This document shows positions 37,947 to 49,530 of a stretch of 64,000 nucleotides of DNA, one piece after another. Origin of the DNA: Sphingobium lactosutens (GTDB lineage Bacteria > Pseudomonadota > Alphaproteobacteria > Sphingomonadales > Sphingomonadaceae); NCBI RefSeq assembly GCF_013393185.1, contig NZ_QJQX01000054.1, forward strand, positions 1 through 64,000, read 5' to 3'. Position 1 is the first letter of the stretch; each line of letters opens with the position of its first letter. A model generated the notes under the pieces. It was not told where the DNA came from. It searched no databases and saw only the letters and a program-made list of their open reading frames with translations. The translations under genes and the position numbers were made by a program.

Positions 37947-39313
37947 CCGACCTCTTTACCCCGCCCTATCCCCAGCCGCCCAGAACGAAGCGCGGCCTGC
38001 TCAAGCGGTTCCTCAGCGGCTGGCACAGCTGGATCCATGTGCTTTTCGACAAGAGCTACACAATGAAGATGGGCGAGATCCGCCTGCCCAGCCGCACCAT
38101 GTATATCGCCAACGAACTCTCGCTGGTCGATCAGATATTGCGCGGCGGCACCGCCTATCCCAAGCATAGCGAACTGGTCCGCAACCTCGATCCGCTGATC
38201 GGCAATTCGGTCTTCTCCGCCAATGGCGCGGATTGGGAAAGCCAGCGCGCGATGGTGAACCCGGCCTTCGCCCATACCGCGCTCGGGCGCTCCATGCCGC
38301 TGATGGTTGCGGCCGCCGACGACCTGCTCGCGCGGCTCGACGCGGCCGACCGCAGCAAGCCCGTCGATATCGACCCGATGATGACCCATGTCGCGGCCGA
38401 CATCATCTTCCGCACCCTGTTCAGCCAGACGCTGGACGAGGAACGCTCCAACATCATCCACACCGCTTTCGGCCGGTTCCAGCGGCTCGCCCACAGCGCG
38501 TCGATGCTGCGCCTCTACGGCCTGCCCGCAGGCTGGTTCGAAAAACGGTCGAAGACACCCGCCCGCGCCATCCACGACGTCTTCCGCCCGATCGTCGAGG
38601 CCCGCTACGAAGCCTTTCACGCGCGCGGCGAGACGCAGCAGCGCGACATTCTCCAGTCACTGATCGAGGTGAAGCATCCCGAAACCGGCATCCATTTCAC
38701 CTGCGAACAGGTGATGGAGCAGGTGTCGACGATCTTCCTCGCCGGGCATGAAACGTCCGCAAGCACCATGACCTGGGCGCTCTACATGCTCGCCGAATGC
38801 GCCCATATCCAGAACCGCGTGCGCGCCGAAATATCGGACGTTGCGGGCGAGGCGCCGCTGACCGGCGCGATGCTCAAGGACATGGGCCAGGTCCGCAACA
38901 TCTTCAAGGAAACGCTGCGCCTCTATCCGCCCGTCTCCTTCTTCCCGCGCGAAGTAACCTGCCCGATGCCGATGCGCGACAAGCAGTTGGAGGCCGGTGC
39001 GATGCTGGTCGTCGCTCCCTGGCTGACCCAGCGCAACAAGGACAACTGGGCCTGCCCCCATGCCTTCGATCCCGACCGGTTTGACGATCCGGCCAATGCC
39101 GACATGGCGAAACAGGCCTGGTTCCCCTTCGGCCGCGGTCCGCGCGTCTGCGTCGGCGCGGGCTTCGCCCAGCAGGAGGTGATGACCGTCATCGCCTCGG
39201 TTATCCGCCGCCACCGCCTGACGGTGCCGGTGGGGTTCAAGCCCGAACCGATCAGCCGCCTCACGATCCGGCCGAGGACGGGGATGCCGTTGATGTTCGA
39301 GCGGGTGGGGTGA
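37943..39313 (+). CDS. cytochrome P450
   Basis: The 456-aa product is a heme monooxygenase. The I-helix motif is AGHETSAS, the K-helix ExxR is ETLR (in FKETLRLYPPVSF), and the heme-binding loop is FPFGRGPRVCVGAGFA with cysteine 403. Layout resembles eukaryote-like CYP families with long chains and fatty or terpenoid substrates, but the subfamily cannot be named from sight. There is no N-terminal membrane anchor. The start is GTG at 37943, overlapping the hydrolase stop (GTGA). No ferredoxin partner gene is adjacent. Confidence 0.95.
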   Translation: MTDLFTPPYPQPPRTKRGLLKRFLSGWHSWIHVLFDKSYTMKMGEIRLPSRTMYIANELSLVDQILRGGTAYPKHSELVRNLDPLIGNSVFSANGADWESQRAMVNPAFAHTALGRSMPLMVAAADDLLARLDAADRSKPVDIDPMMTHVAADIIFRTLFSQTLDEERSNIIHTAFGRFQRLAHSASMLRLYGLPAGWFEKRSKTPARAIHDVFRPIVEARYEAFHARGETQQRDILQSLIEVKHPETGIHFTCEQVMEQVSTIFLAGHETSASTMTWALYMLAECAHIQNRVRAEISDVAGEAPLTGAMLKDMGQVRNIFKETLRLYPPVSFFPREVTCPMPMRDKQLEAGAMLVVAPWLTQRNKDNWACPHAFDPDRFDDPANADMAKQAWFPFGRGPRVCVGAGFAQQEVMTVIASVIRRHRLTVPVGFKPEPISRLTIRPRTGMPLMFERVG

Positions 39314-39395
39314 GGGGGAGCAACCACCTCTAGACTATTAGCTGGCTACTGCCATGAACCGAAAGCAGCCGATCACGCACCTTTGCCGACCGACA

Positions 39396-39746
39396 TCATT
39401 CGACGTCGCTATACTCCTCAATTAGCTGCCTTGTATTGGGTTTATAGCAGTAAATGGGGCTTCCACCCGCCCAGCCCCATTCAAGCTCCAGTTCGACACA
39501 GTTTTTGGCGGGGAAGTAGGTGACCTTAGGATAATGTGCTTTCAGAACATCAGCTTGTGATTGATGATTTTTGGCACCCCATCGGGCAATGGCATCATCA
39601 ATCTGAGCAGCCGAGCCACGAAAATCGACAACCCGTCGCTCACGCAGTAATGCGGAGGTATGACCTCGCTGATATCCAGCCGAGTAGATTGCGTATAGTG
39701 CTGCGACACCAATGATAGCTGCTGCTGCGATCTTTCCTCGCTTCAT
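39396..39746 (-). CDS. orphan single-pass membrane protein in an AT-richer patch, 116 aa
   Basis: The product begins MKRGKIAAAAIIGVAALYAIYSAGYQ, with one transmembrane helix, followed by a soluble domain with two cysteines (KNCVELELE and SPIYCYKP). I do not recognise it. The gene and its flanks (about 39330-39830) have visibly lower GC and weaker codon bias than neighbours, which suggests acquisition by transfer. ATG at 39746. It is convergent with the P450 gene and stands alone. Confidence 0.65.
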   Translation of the reverse strand: MKRGKIAAAAIIGVAALYAIYSAGYQRGHTSALLRERRVVDFRGSAAQIDDAIARWGAKNHQSQADVLKAHYPKVTYFPAKNCVELELEWGWAGGSPIYCYKPNTRQLIEEYSDVE

Positions 39747-39850
39747 CGTTAAACGATAGAAGACGAAAGCGATTTCTGCCAGTCGGCTTTTCGCATTTCA
39801 AGACCGAAACAAGATAGTCGCCTAGCCACCCAAGTCCGCTATCAACCGCC

Positions 39851-40030
39851 CTATCGCGCAGCCCCAGTCGGCACCTCCACCGACACCTGCGTCGGAATCG
39901 GCGCGGCCATGATCGCGATCCCCGCCGCGATGCCCAGCGCGCCCCAGACCCAGCGCTTCGCCCGCAAATCCATGACGCCGCGTGCAAGGCAATAGAGGCC
40001 CGCCAGCACCAGGATGACGGCGGCGATCAT
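39851..40030 (-). CDS. small two-helix membrane protein coupled to the transglutaminase gene, 59 aa
   Basis: The product (MIAAVILVLAGLYCLARGVM at its start) has two predicted membrane helices separated by RAKRWVWG, and a short tail. Its ATG overlaps the stop of the transglutaminase gene (ATGA), the strongest sign that it is real and belongs to that transcript. It is the last gene of the leftward cluster. Function is unknown; a membrane partner or anchor for the modification system is a guess. Confidence 0.65.
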   Translation of the reverse strand: MIAAVILVLAGLYCLARGVMDLRAKRWVWGALGIAAGIAIMAAPIPTQVSVEVPTGAAR

Positions 40031-40920
40031 GCGACTTCCTTTTCTTCTTCCGGCGCGACATCGACCATCACCGACAGGCTCTGGCCCGCGCCGCCGACGA
40101 ACAGCCCGTCCATCGGCGCGACGTCGGCATAGTCGCGGCCCATCGCGACGAACAGATGCCCGTCGCCGGTGATGCAGCCATTGGTGGGATCGAAGCCGAT
40201 CCACCCCCGCGTCGGCCCGCACCACAGCATCACCCAGGCGTGCATGGCGTCCGCGCCCACCAGCCGGGGCATCCCCGGCGGCGGCAGGGTGCGCAGATAG
40301 CCGCTGACATAGGCGGCGGGCAGTCCCGCCAGCCGCAGCGCGACCACCATCACATGCGCAAAATCCTGACACACGCCATGCCGCGCGGCAAAGGCGTCCG
40401 CCACCGGCGTCCCTGCATCGGTGACGCCCGGCTGATAGTCGAACTCCGCCTGTATCCGCAGCGCCAGTTCCAGCGCGGCGGCGACAATCGGCCGGTCGGG
40501 CGCCAGCGCCGCTCCCACCCAGTCGCCGATAGCCGCCAGCATCGGCGTCCTTGCCGAGGCATAAAGATAATGGGCGGGCGCCGCCGGTCCCATCTCCCGG
40601 TCGACCAGCGCCGCCTGCGCCACCGCGCCGATCGTGGGGTCATCGTCCTGCGGCAGGATCGCGCCGCCCTGCACCCCCATGCGGAAACGGGTTTCGACGG
40701 TCAGCTGCCGGATCGGGCTTTCGATCACCAGCCGCGCGACATGGACGGGCCAGCCGCCGGGGCGTGATTCGACGATGGTCGGCTTCGGCTCCACCTCCAG
40801 CGCATAATCGGACGTCCATTGCCCCGGCCATGGCGCGGGTTTCAGCCGCAGGTTGAACCGCGCCAGCCGCACCGGCGCGGCATAATGGATCAGGGTGCGG
40901 TGCCGGACATGGTAGATCAT
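40027..40920 (-). CDS. transglutaminase-like protein with N-terminal BTLCP-type domain
   Basis: The 297-aa product has the N-terminal domain found in bacterial transglutaminase-like cysteine proteins (MIYHVRHRTLIHYAAPV) and a papain-like core with a full triad: C184 in RHGVCQDFAHV, H227 in DAMHAWVML and D244 in WIGFDPTNG. Such proteins may act as peptidases or amide-forming enzymes. It overlaps the ATP-grasp/alpha-E gene by four bases (ATGA) and the 59-aa gene after it. Conserved linkage of these families was noted in earlier comparative work on amidoligases. Confidence 0.93.
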   Translation of the reverse strand: MIYHVRHRTLIHYAAPVRLARFNLRLKPAPWPGQWTSDYALEVEPKPTIVESRPGGWPVHVARLVIESPIRQLTVETRFRMGVQGGAILPQDDDPTIGAVAQAALVDREMGPAAPAHYLYASARTPMLAAIGDWVGAALAPDRPIVAAALELALRIQAEFDYQPGVTDAGTPVADAFAARHGVCQDFAHVMVVALRLAGLPAAYVSGYLRTLPPPGMPRLVGADAMHAWVMLWCGPTRGWIGFDPTNGCITGDGHLFVAMGRDYADVAPMDGLFVGGAGQSLSVMVDVAPEEEKEVA

Positions 40921-43370
40921 GCGAGGATATCCGCATCCTGCGTCTTGTGGACCTGAAGGAAATAACGCTGCCCGATCGCGTCGGACAGAGCGAACAGCCG
41001 GCTTTCCGCGTCGCCGATATCCGCCATGGTCAGCATATTGCCCGACAGCGGCGCCAGCCGCGCCACCAGCGCATCGGCCAGCCGTCGCGGCTCCTCCGGC
41101 ATCCCGTCGGCGCGCAGGGTCGGCAGCGCCGCGACATGCTCCGCCATGCGCATCGCCTGATAGACGATGGCGCGCGGATTGATCGGCTCCAGCGCCAGCA
41201 GGTCGCGCACCGGGGCCAGCGCCGGCCCGGTCAGATAACGGGTGCGATAGCTGATCTGGCTGTCCATCAGGTCGAGCAGCACGGTCAGGTCGTCGTCCGA
41301 CGCCCCATCCCCGCCGAACAGCGCGATCAGGCGACAACCATTCACCGCCCGCTCCATCCGCCGCCCCATGTCATGGAAGCGCCAGCCGTCGCTACGCCCC
41401 ATATTCTCAGCCGCCAGCCCCGCCAGCGCCGAAATCCGCTCGATCATACGAGAAGAGGCGTCGAGCAGCGTTTCCGTCACCGCCCCGTCGAAGGTCGGCA
41501 GGGGCAGGCGCACCAATCGCCAGAAATCGCTCGCCAGCCGGTCGCGCAGCCCTTCGCCGATATTACCGACTACGCCCATCAGCGCGCGCACGCTGCCGCT
41601 CTGCCGCGCATCGCCCAGCGCCGTGGCGCAGAGCGGCCCGATGGCAGCCCCGCTGCTTGGCACCGCGCCCCACGCAGCAAGCTGCCCGACCAGCCGCGCC
41701 ATGGTGGGGCTGGCGAGCGAGGGGCCAAGGTCCGCCTCGATCGATCCGCCCGCGATGGCGCGGATCAGCCGCAGCGTCATTTCCGCCCGCTCGATATAGC
41801 GGCCCAGCCAGAAGAGATTGTCCGCCGCCTTGGCGGGCAGCATCCCGCCGATCCGCCGGATCGCAGGCGCGCCACGTCCCAGCAAACTGTCGGGCGGCAC
41901 CGGCTTGCTGTCGATCACGCACATGTCCGCCGACATGTCGCCCCGGCCCATCAGCGCCGCGCGAATATCGCCATGCCCCGCCAGCCGCGCAAAGGCGCCC
42001 GGCATCACCCGCCATTGCCCCGCCCCGTCGCGCGCGACGAAGATGCGCAGGGTGAAGGGCAGGGGGGCAATCCGTCCGTCGATCACCGCAGGGGTGGTGG
42101 ACAGTTTCACCAGTTCCTGTCCGACATAGTCCATCGGCCGCCGCGCCATGGCGTCCTTCAACGCCGCGCGCTGCGCCGCATCGAGCGACGCACCCGGCGT
42201 GAAATGCGTGTCCGACAGGCCCGCCACATCCTGATCGAAGGCGGAACCGACGACCAGATTGTCCATCTGCGCCTCGACATGTGCGCGCTCGCGCGGCTGG
42301 CCGCACCACCATGTCGCGATATTGGGCAGGATCAGGTCAGACCCCAGCACCGCCCGCGCCAGTTGCGGCAGGAAGGCGGCGAAGGCGCGCGATTCGATCA
42401 CCCCCGCGCCCGGCCAGTTGCTGACCATCACCCCGCCGCGCGCGCAGGCGTCATACAGGTCGGGTACGCCGATGCGCGACTTGCTGTCGAACGCCAGCGG
42501 ATCGATGAACCGGCTGTCCATCCAGCGCCACAGCCCGTCGACTCGCTTCAGCCCCTGGATCGTCCGCACGAACAGCCGCCCGTCCGACACGATCAGGTCG
42601 TCGCCCTCGACCAGCATCAGGCCCAGATAGCGCGCCAGATGCGCCTGTTCTGCATAGCTCTGGTTGAACCGGCCCGGCGTCAACAGCCCGATGCGCGGGT
42701 CCGACCGGGCGCAATCGGCCGCCAGCCCCCGGCGCAGGTCGGCGAAGAAGGGGGCAAGCCGCCGCGTGTTCATCGCGCCCAGCAGGTCGCCGGTCGCGCG
42801 CGACAATGCCAGCCGGTTTTCCAGCGCATAGCCGACGCCCACGGGCGTCCGCACCCGATCCGCCAGCACCCGCCATTCGCCCCCCGGACCGCGCCCGATG
42901 TCGGCGGCGTAGAAATGCAGGAAATGGCCGTGCGGCGGCTGCGTGCCGGTAATGACCCGCCAATAATGGGGACTGCCGGTGACGATGCTGGCGGGCAGCT
43001 TGCCCTCGCGCACCAGCGTCTGGGTGGAATAGATGTCGGCGACCACCCGCTCCAGCAATTGGGCGCGCTGGGTCAGCCCCGCCTCGATATGGCTCCATTC
43101 CTTGGCATCGATCAGCAGCGGCACCGGGCCGAGCGGCCAGGCGCGCTCCTGCTCGTCGCCGGTCAGGCGGAAGGCGAGGCCAAGGTCCGCCGCCTGCCGC
43201 CCGACATGGTCGGCCAGCGTCGCGGGATCGCCCTTCGCCTGCGCCGACAACCGCTCCAGCATCGCCCGCCAGTGCGCCGCCATCTCGGGCGATGCGCCCG
43301 CGAACAGGTCGCCCTTGGGCGCGGCCGCCAGATAGGCGTCCGCCCAGTCTAGTTTTGTTTGGGAGTCCAC
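40917..43370 (-). CDS. fusion of circularly permuted ATP-grasp and alpha-E (DUF403) domains
   Basis: The 817-aa product joins two proteins that are often separate. Residues about 1-490 are a circularly permuted ATP-grasp domain (CP_ATPgrasp_2), with TPGRFNQSYAEQAHLARYLG, LFVRTIQGLKRVDGLWRW and PNIATWWCGQ. From about 511 on, LPAKAADNLFWLGRYIERAE opens an alpha-E domain. ATP-grasp enzymes of this group are predicted to form peptide-like bonds; substrates are unknown. The start is uncertain: GTG at 43370 is chosen, TTG codons at 43385 and 43400 being alternatives that run into a repeat. Confidence 0.9.
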   Translation of the reverse strand: MDSQTKLDWADAYLAAAPKGDLFAGASPEMAAHWRAMLERLSAQAKGDPATLADHVGRQAADLGLAFRLTGDEQERAWPLGPVPLLIDAKEWSHIEAGLTQRAQLLERVVADIYSTQTLVREGKLPASIVTGSPHYWRVITGTQPPHGHFLHFYAADIGRGPGGEWRVLADRVRTPVGVGYALENRLALSRATGDLLGAMNTRRLAPFFADLRRGLAADCARSDPRIGLLTPGRFNQSYAEQAHLARYLGLMLVEGDDLIVSDGRLFVRTIQGLKRVDGLWRWMDSRFIDPLAFDSKSRIGVPDLYDACARGGVMVSNWPGAGVIESRAFAAFLPQLARAVLGSDLILPNIATWWCGQPRERAHVEAQMDNLVVGSAFDQDVAGLSDTHFTPGASLDAAQRAALKDAMARRPMDYVGQELVKLSTTPAVIDGRIAPLPFTLRIFVARDGAGQWRVMPGAFARLAGHGDIRAALMGRGDMSADMCVIDSKPVPPDSLLGRGAPAIRRIGGMLPAKAADNLFWLGRYIERAEMTLRLIRAIAGGSIEADLGPSLASPTMARLVGQLAAWGAVPSSGAAIGPLCATALGDARQSGSVRALMGVVGNIGEGLRDRLASDFWRLVRLPLPTFDGAVTETLLDASSRMIERISALAGLAAENMGRSDGWRFHDMGRRMERAVNGCRLIALFGGDGASDDDLTVLLDLMDSQISYRTRYLTGPALAPVRDLLALEPINPRAIVYQAMRMAEHVAALPTLRADGMPEEPRRLADALVARLAPLSGNMLTMADIGDAESRLFALSDAIGQRYFLQVHKTQDADILA

Positions 43371-43387
43371 TGGATCACGCCCCAAAT

Positions 43388-43450
43388 CTCCCTCTCCCAA
43401 CGGGAGAGGGAAGGGGCCCGCTCGGCGCAGCCGAGTGGGAAGGGTGAGGG
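43388..43450. repeat. double-hairpin repeat inside the transglutaminase/ATP-grasp gene set
   Basis: CCCTCTCCC/GGGAGAGGG forms the first stem, and CTCGGC/GCCGAG the second, in front of GGGAAGGGTGAGGG. This sequence type recurs in many proteobacterial genomes. It fills the 96-bp gap between the DUF2126 gene and the ATP-grasp gene on the same strand and obscures the true start of the latter. Confidence 0.65.
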
Positions 43451-43466
43451 CGGCACATCGTCGGCA

Positions 43467-46829
<3,363 letters not shown>

Positions 46830-46906
46830 AAGCCGATCAGACGCCACGCTTTGCTGCAATGCAATGCGGAATCGTTGCGACGGCAAAGATTCCTCTCATT
46901 TCCTTC

Positions 46907-46991
46907 CGTCATCCCAGCGAACGCTGGGATCTCACTTTCTCCAAGAGCGATCGGCAAGGCAATGAGATGCCAGCTTGCGCTGGCATGACGA
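46907..46991. repeat. mirrored palindromic intergenic repeat upstream of the large transglutaminase gene
   Basis: CGTCATCCCAGCGAACGCTG at the left and CAGCTTGCGCTGGCATGACG at the right are inverted near-copies, each itself palindromic (CCAGCG..CGCTGG). The layout matches the other members at 6131, 12486 and 15493. It lies between the S9 peptidase stop and the transglutaminase start. Confidence 0.72.
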
Positions 46992-47007
46992 GTTGGGGAG
47001 AGATGCT

Positions 47008-49116
47008 CTATTCCCCCTCCAGCCTTTGCGAGAAATACACCATCTGCATCGCCTGCAACCGCGCACCCTGCTCGATATCCGCGTCGCCCGAATGGCCGCC
47101 TGCCGTGTCCTCATAGAAATGATAGGGCAGGCCAAACTCCTTCAGCCGCGCGGCGAACTTGCGGGCATGTTGCGGGCCGACACGATCATCCTTGGTCGTG
47201 GTCCAGATATAGGGCGTCGGATAGGCCACCCCTTTGCGGATGTTCGCATAGGGCGAAATCTTTTCCAGAAACGCCTTCTCCTCCGGCACCGACACGCTGC
47301 CATATTCGTCGACCCAGGACGCGCCCGCCGCGATCTGCTCATAACGGATCATGTCGAGCAGCGGTACCTGAATGACGACGCCATTCCACAGGTCGGGATG
47401 CTGGTTGAACTCGACCCCAATCAGCAGCCCGCCGTTCGATCCGCCATAGATGCCGAACTTCGCTGGCGACGACAGTTTCCGTGCGAAGATATCCTGCGCC
47501 ACCGCCGCGAAATCATCATAGATGATCTGCCGCTTCGTCTTCAGCCCCGCCTCATGCCAGGCCGGGCCGAACTCGCCGCCGCCGCGGATATTGGCGAGGA
47601 CGAAGCTGTTGCCCCGCTCCAGCCACAGCTTGCCGGTGATCGCGGCATAGCTGGGCGTCATCGGCACCTCGAAACCGCCATAGGCGGTCATGATCGTCGG
47701 CGTGCTGCCGTCCGTCTTCATGTCCTTCCGATGGACGATGAAATAGGGAATCTTCGTCCCGTCGGTGGAGGACGCTTCGAACTGCTCGACCACAAGGCCC
47801 CCCGCGTCGAAGCGCGCGGGCATCGCCTTCACCTGCACCGGCTTGGGATCGGCCGCATCCATCGCCCAGAGCGTCGTCGGCGCCAGGAAGCCCGCCACCG
47901 CCAGATAGGCCTTGTCATTCTTGTCGGTCGCGGTCGCGATGGAGATGGTGGCATTGTCGGGCAACGCTACCGGCCTGCTCGTCCACCCTGTGGTGCCGGG
48001 CGTGAGAACCTGCACCCGCCCGCGCACATTGTCATTGATCGCCAGGATCACATGGCCCTTGGTCGTCGCCACGCCGTCGATCGACTGGCGGGCCGTGGGG
48101 GCGAACAATATCTGCGGCTTCAGCACCTCGCCCGATCGCAGCGCCTTCAATGGCACGGCGGCCAGAGCGCCCGCAGGTACGGTCACGCCGCCGCTGACCC
48201 ATAGCTCGCTGGTCTGGATCAGCACCTGCCCCTCGACCATGCCCTGCAGATTACTCCTGGTCGGCAACGGCAGTTTCTTCACCCCGCCATCCGTCACCAG
48301 CCAGGTTTCGTTCCCGAAGAAGGTGACGCCGCGATAGAGGAAGGCGGCGCGGTTGCCCGATCCGTCGGCCAGGATGATCGGATAGGTGCCGACCTGATCG
48401 CTGGCCTCGCCGCGATAGACCTCCTTGGCCGCCTCCAGCGGCTCGCCGCGCTTCAGCGTCTTCATGACGAATGGATAGCCCGACTTGGTCATGGAGCCTT
48501 CGCCCCAGTCGCGCGCGATCAGGAGCGTGTCCTTGTCCAGCCAGTCCACATTCTGCTTGGAGGTGGGAATATCGAACCCGCCCTTCACGAACCGGCCCGT
48601 CTCTAGATCGAACTCGCGCAGCGTGACGGCATCCTCGCCGCCGTCGGACAGGTTGAGCAGCGCCAGCCGCTCCTCGGGATCGAGGATGGTCGCGCCCTTC
48701 CACACCCATTTGCGCCCTTCCGCCTTCGACAGCGCATCCAGGTCCAGCACCGTCGTCCAGTGCGGCGCGTCGGTCGCATAATCGGCTTCGCTCGTATAGC
48801 GCCAGATGCCCTGCGGATGATCGGCATCGCGCCAGAAATTATAGACGCGGCCATGGATCAGCATCGGCATGGCGATCCGGTCCTTGGCCGATGCGATGGC
48901 CAGCGCATCCTTATAGTAGCCCGCATAGCGCGGGTCGTTCTGGAAAGCGGCGACCGTCGCCTTGTTCTCCGCCTCCACCCACTGCATCGCGCGCGGGCCG
49001 GTCCAGTCCTCCAGCCACACGAACGGATCGTCTGCGGCATCGGAGGGCGGGGAGGGCGGCGCACCGGCGCCGGTCAGAAGGGCAGCGGAAACCAAGCTCA
49101 TCATCCTTTTCTTCAT
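47008..49116 (-). CDS. S9-family prolyl oligopeptidase
   Basis: The 702-aa serine peptidase cleaves after proline in short peptides. It has DPFVWLEDWTGPRAMQW at the N-terminus, a seven-bladed propeller, then the alpha/beta-hydrolase domain with nucleophile serine in YGGSNGGLL and catalytic histidine in GGHSGDAD. An N-terminal hydrophobic stretch (MKKRMMSLVSAALLTGAGA) suggests export to the periplasm. ATG at 49116 overlaps the stop of the 99-aa membrane gene, so the two are co-translated. Confidence 0.94.
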   Translation of the reverse strand: MKKRMMSLVSAALLTGAGAPPSPPSDAADDPFVWLEDWTGPRAMQWVEAENKATVAAFQNDPRYAGYYKDALAIASAKDRIAMPMLIHGRVYNFWRDADHPQGIWRYTSEADYATDAPHWTTVLDLDALSKAEGRKWVWKGATILDPEERLALLNLSDGGEDAVTLREFDLETGRFVKGGFDIPTSKQNVDWLDKDTLLIARDWGEGSMTKSGYPFVMKTLKRGEPLEAAKEVYRGEASDQVGTYPIILADGSGNRAAFLYRGVTFFGNETWLVTDGGVKKLPLPTRSNLQGMVEGQVLIQTSELWVSGGVTVPAGALAAVPLKALRSGEVLKPQILFAPTARQSIDGVATTKGHVILAINDNVRGRVQVLTPGTTGWTSRPVALPDNATISIATATDKNDKAYLAVAGFLAPTTLWAMDAADPKPVQVKAMPARFDAGGLVVEQFEASSTDGTKIPYFIVHRKDMKTDGSTPTIMTAYGGFEVPMTPSYAAITGKLWLERGNSFVLANIRGGGEFGPAWHEAGLKTKRQIIYDDFAAVAQDIFARKLSSPAKFGIYGGSNGGLLIGVEFNQHPDLWNGVVIQVPLLDMIRYEQIAAGASWVDEYGSVSVPEEKAFLEKISPYANIRKGVAYPTPYIWTTTKDDRVGPQHARKFAARLKEFGLPYHFYEDTAGGHSGDADIEQGARLQAMQMVYFSQRLEGE

Positions 49117-49412
49117 GTCTCGTGCGCTCCCCCGATGGTCAGGCGCCCCCGCCTGTATCGCCGCCGCAACACCGCGCCCGCGATCAGCAACGGCAGCGCG
49201 GCAAGGCAGGCGACCAGTCCCAACCAGACCGGCGACCATCCCAGCAGGCTGTGGATATCCAGCGCCGACGGCGCGATCAACAGCAGCGCGCCGATCGCCA
49301 GCAGCCATAATCCCCAGCGCCGCGGCCGCACCGCGACCATGCGCATCTCATGCCGAAAGGCCTTGCGCCCGGCCTTGGTGGAAAGATCGACGGGGGCGGT
49401 CGGCATCGTCAT
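49113..49412 (-). CDS. small two-helix membrane protein, 99 aa
   Basis: The product has two predicted transmembrane segments (GLWLLAIGALLLIAPSALDI and WLGLVACLAALPLLIAGAVL) and a basic tail RRRYRRGR. I do not recognise it. Its stop overlaps the start of the prolyl oligopeptidase gene by four bases (ATGA). ATG at 49412 is used; a second ATG is at 49406. A link to the peptidase is inferred from the overlap only. Confidence 0.72.
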   Translation of the reverse strand: MTMPTAPVDLSTKAGRKAFRHEMRMVAVRPRRWGLWLLAIGALLLIAPSALDIHSLLGWSPVWLGLVACLAALPLLIAGAVLRRRYRRGRLTIGGAHET

Positions 49413-49530
49413 GGATGAAAGCTAGGGGCTGGTCCGCCATCCCGCAAGCGCTCCAAGCCGTTCCTAACCCGATCTTAAACTCCATCCGCTACGCTATGCG
49501 CCTCCTCGGCTATCCAGGCAGGCGCGTCCC

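Noticed and set aside
40947..43352. An 801-codon plus-strand frame opposite the ATP-grasp/alpha-E gene
   Set aside because: It is the antisense frame of a conserved gene, with biased composition and no domain.
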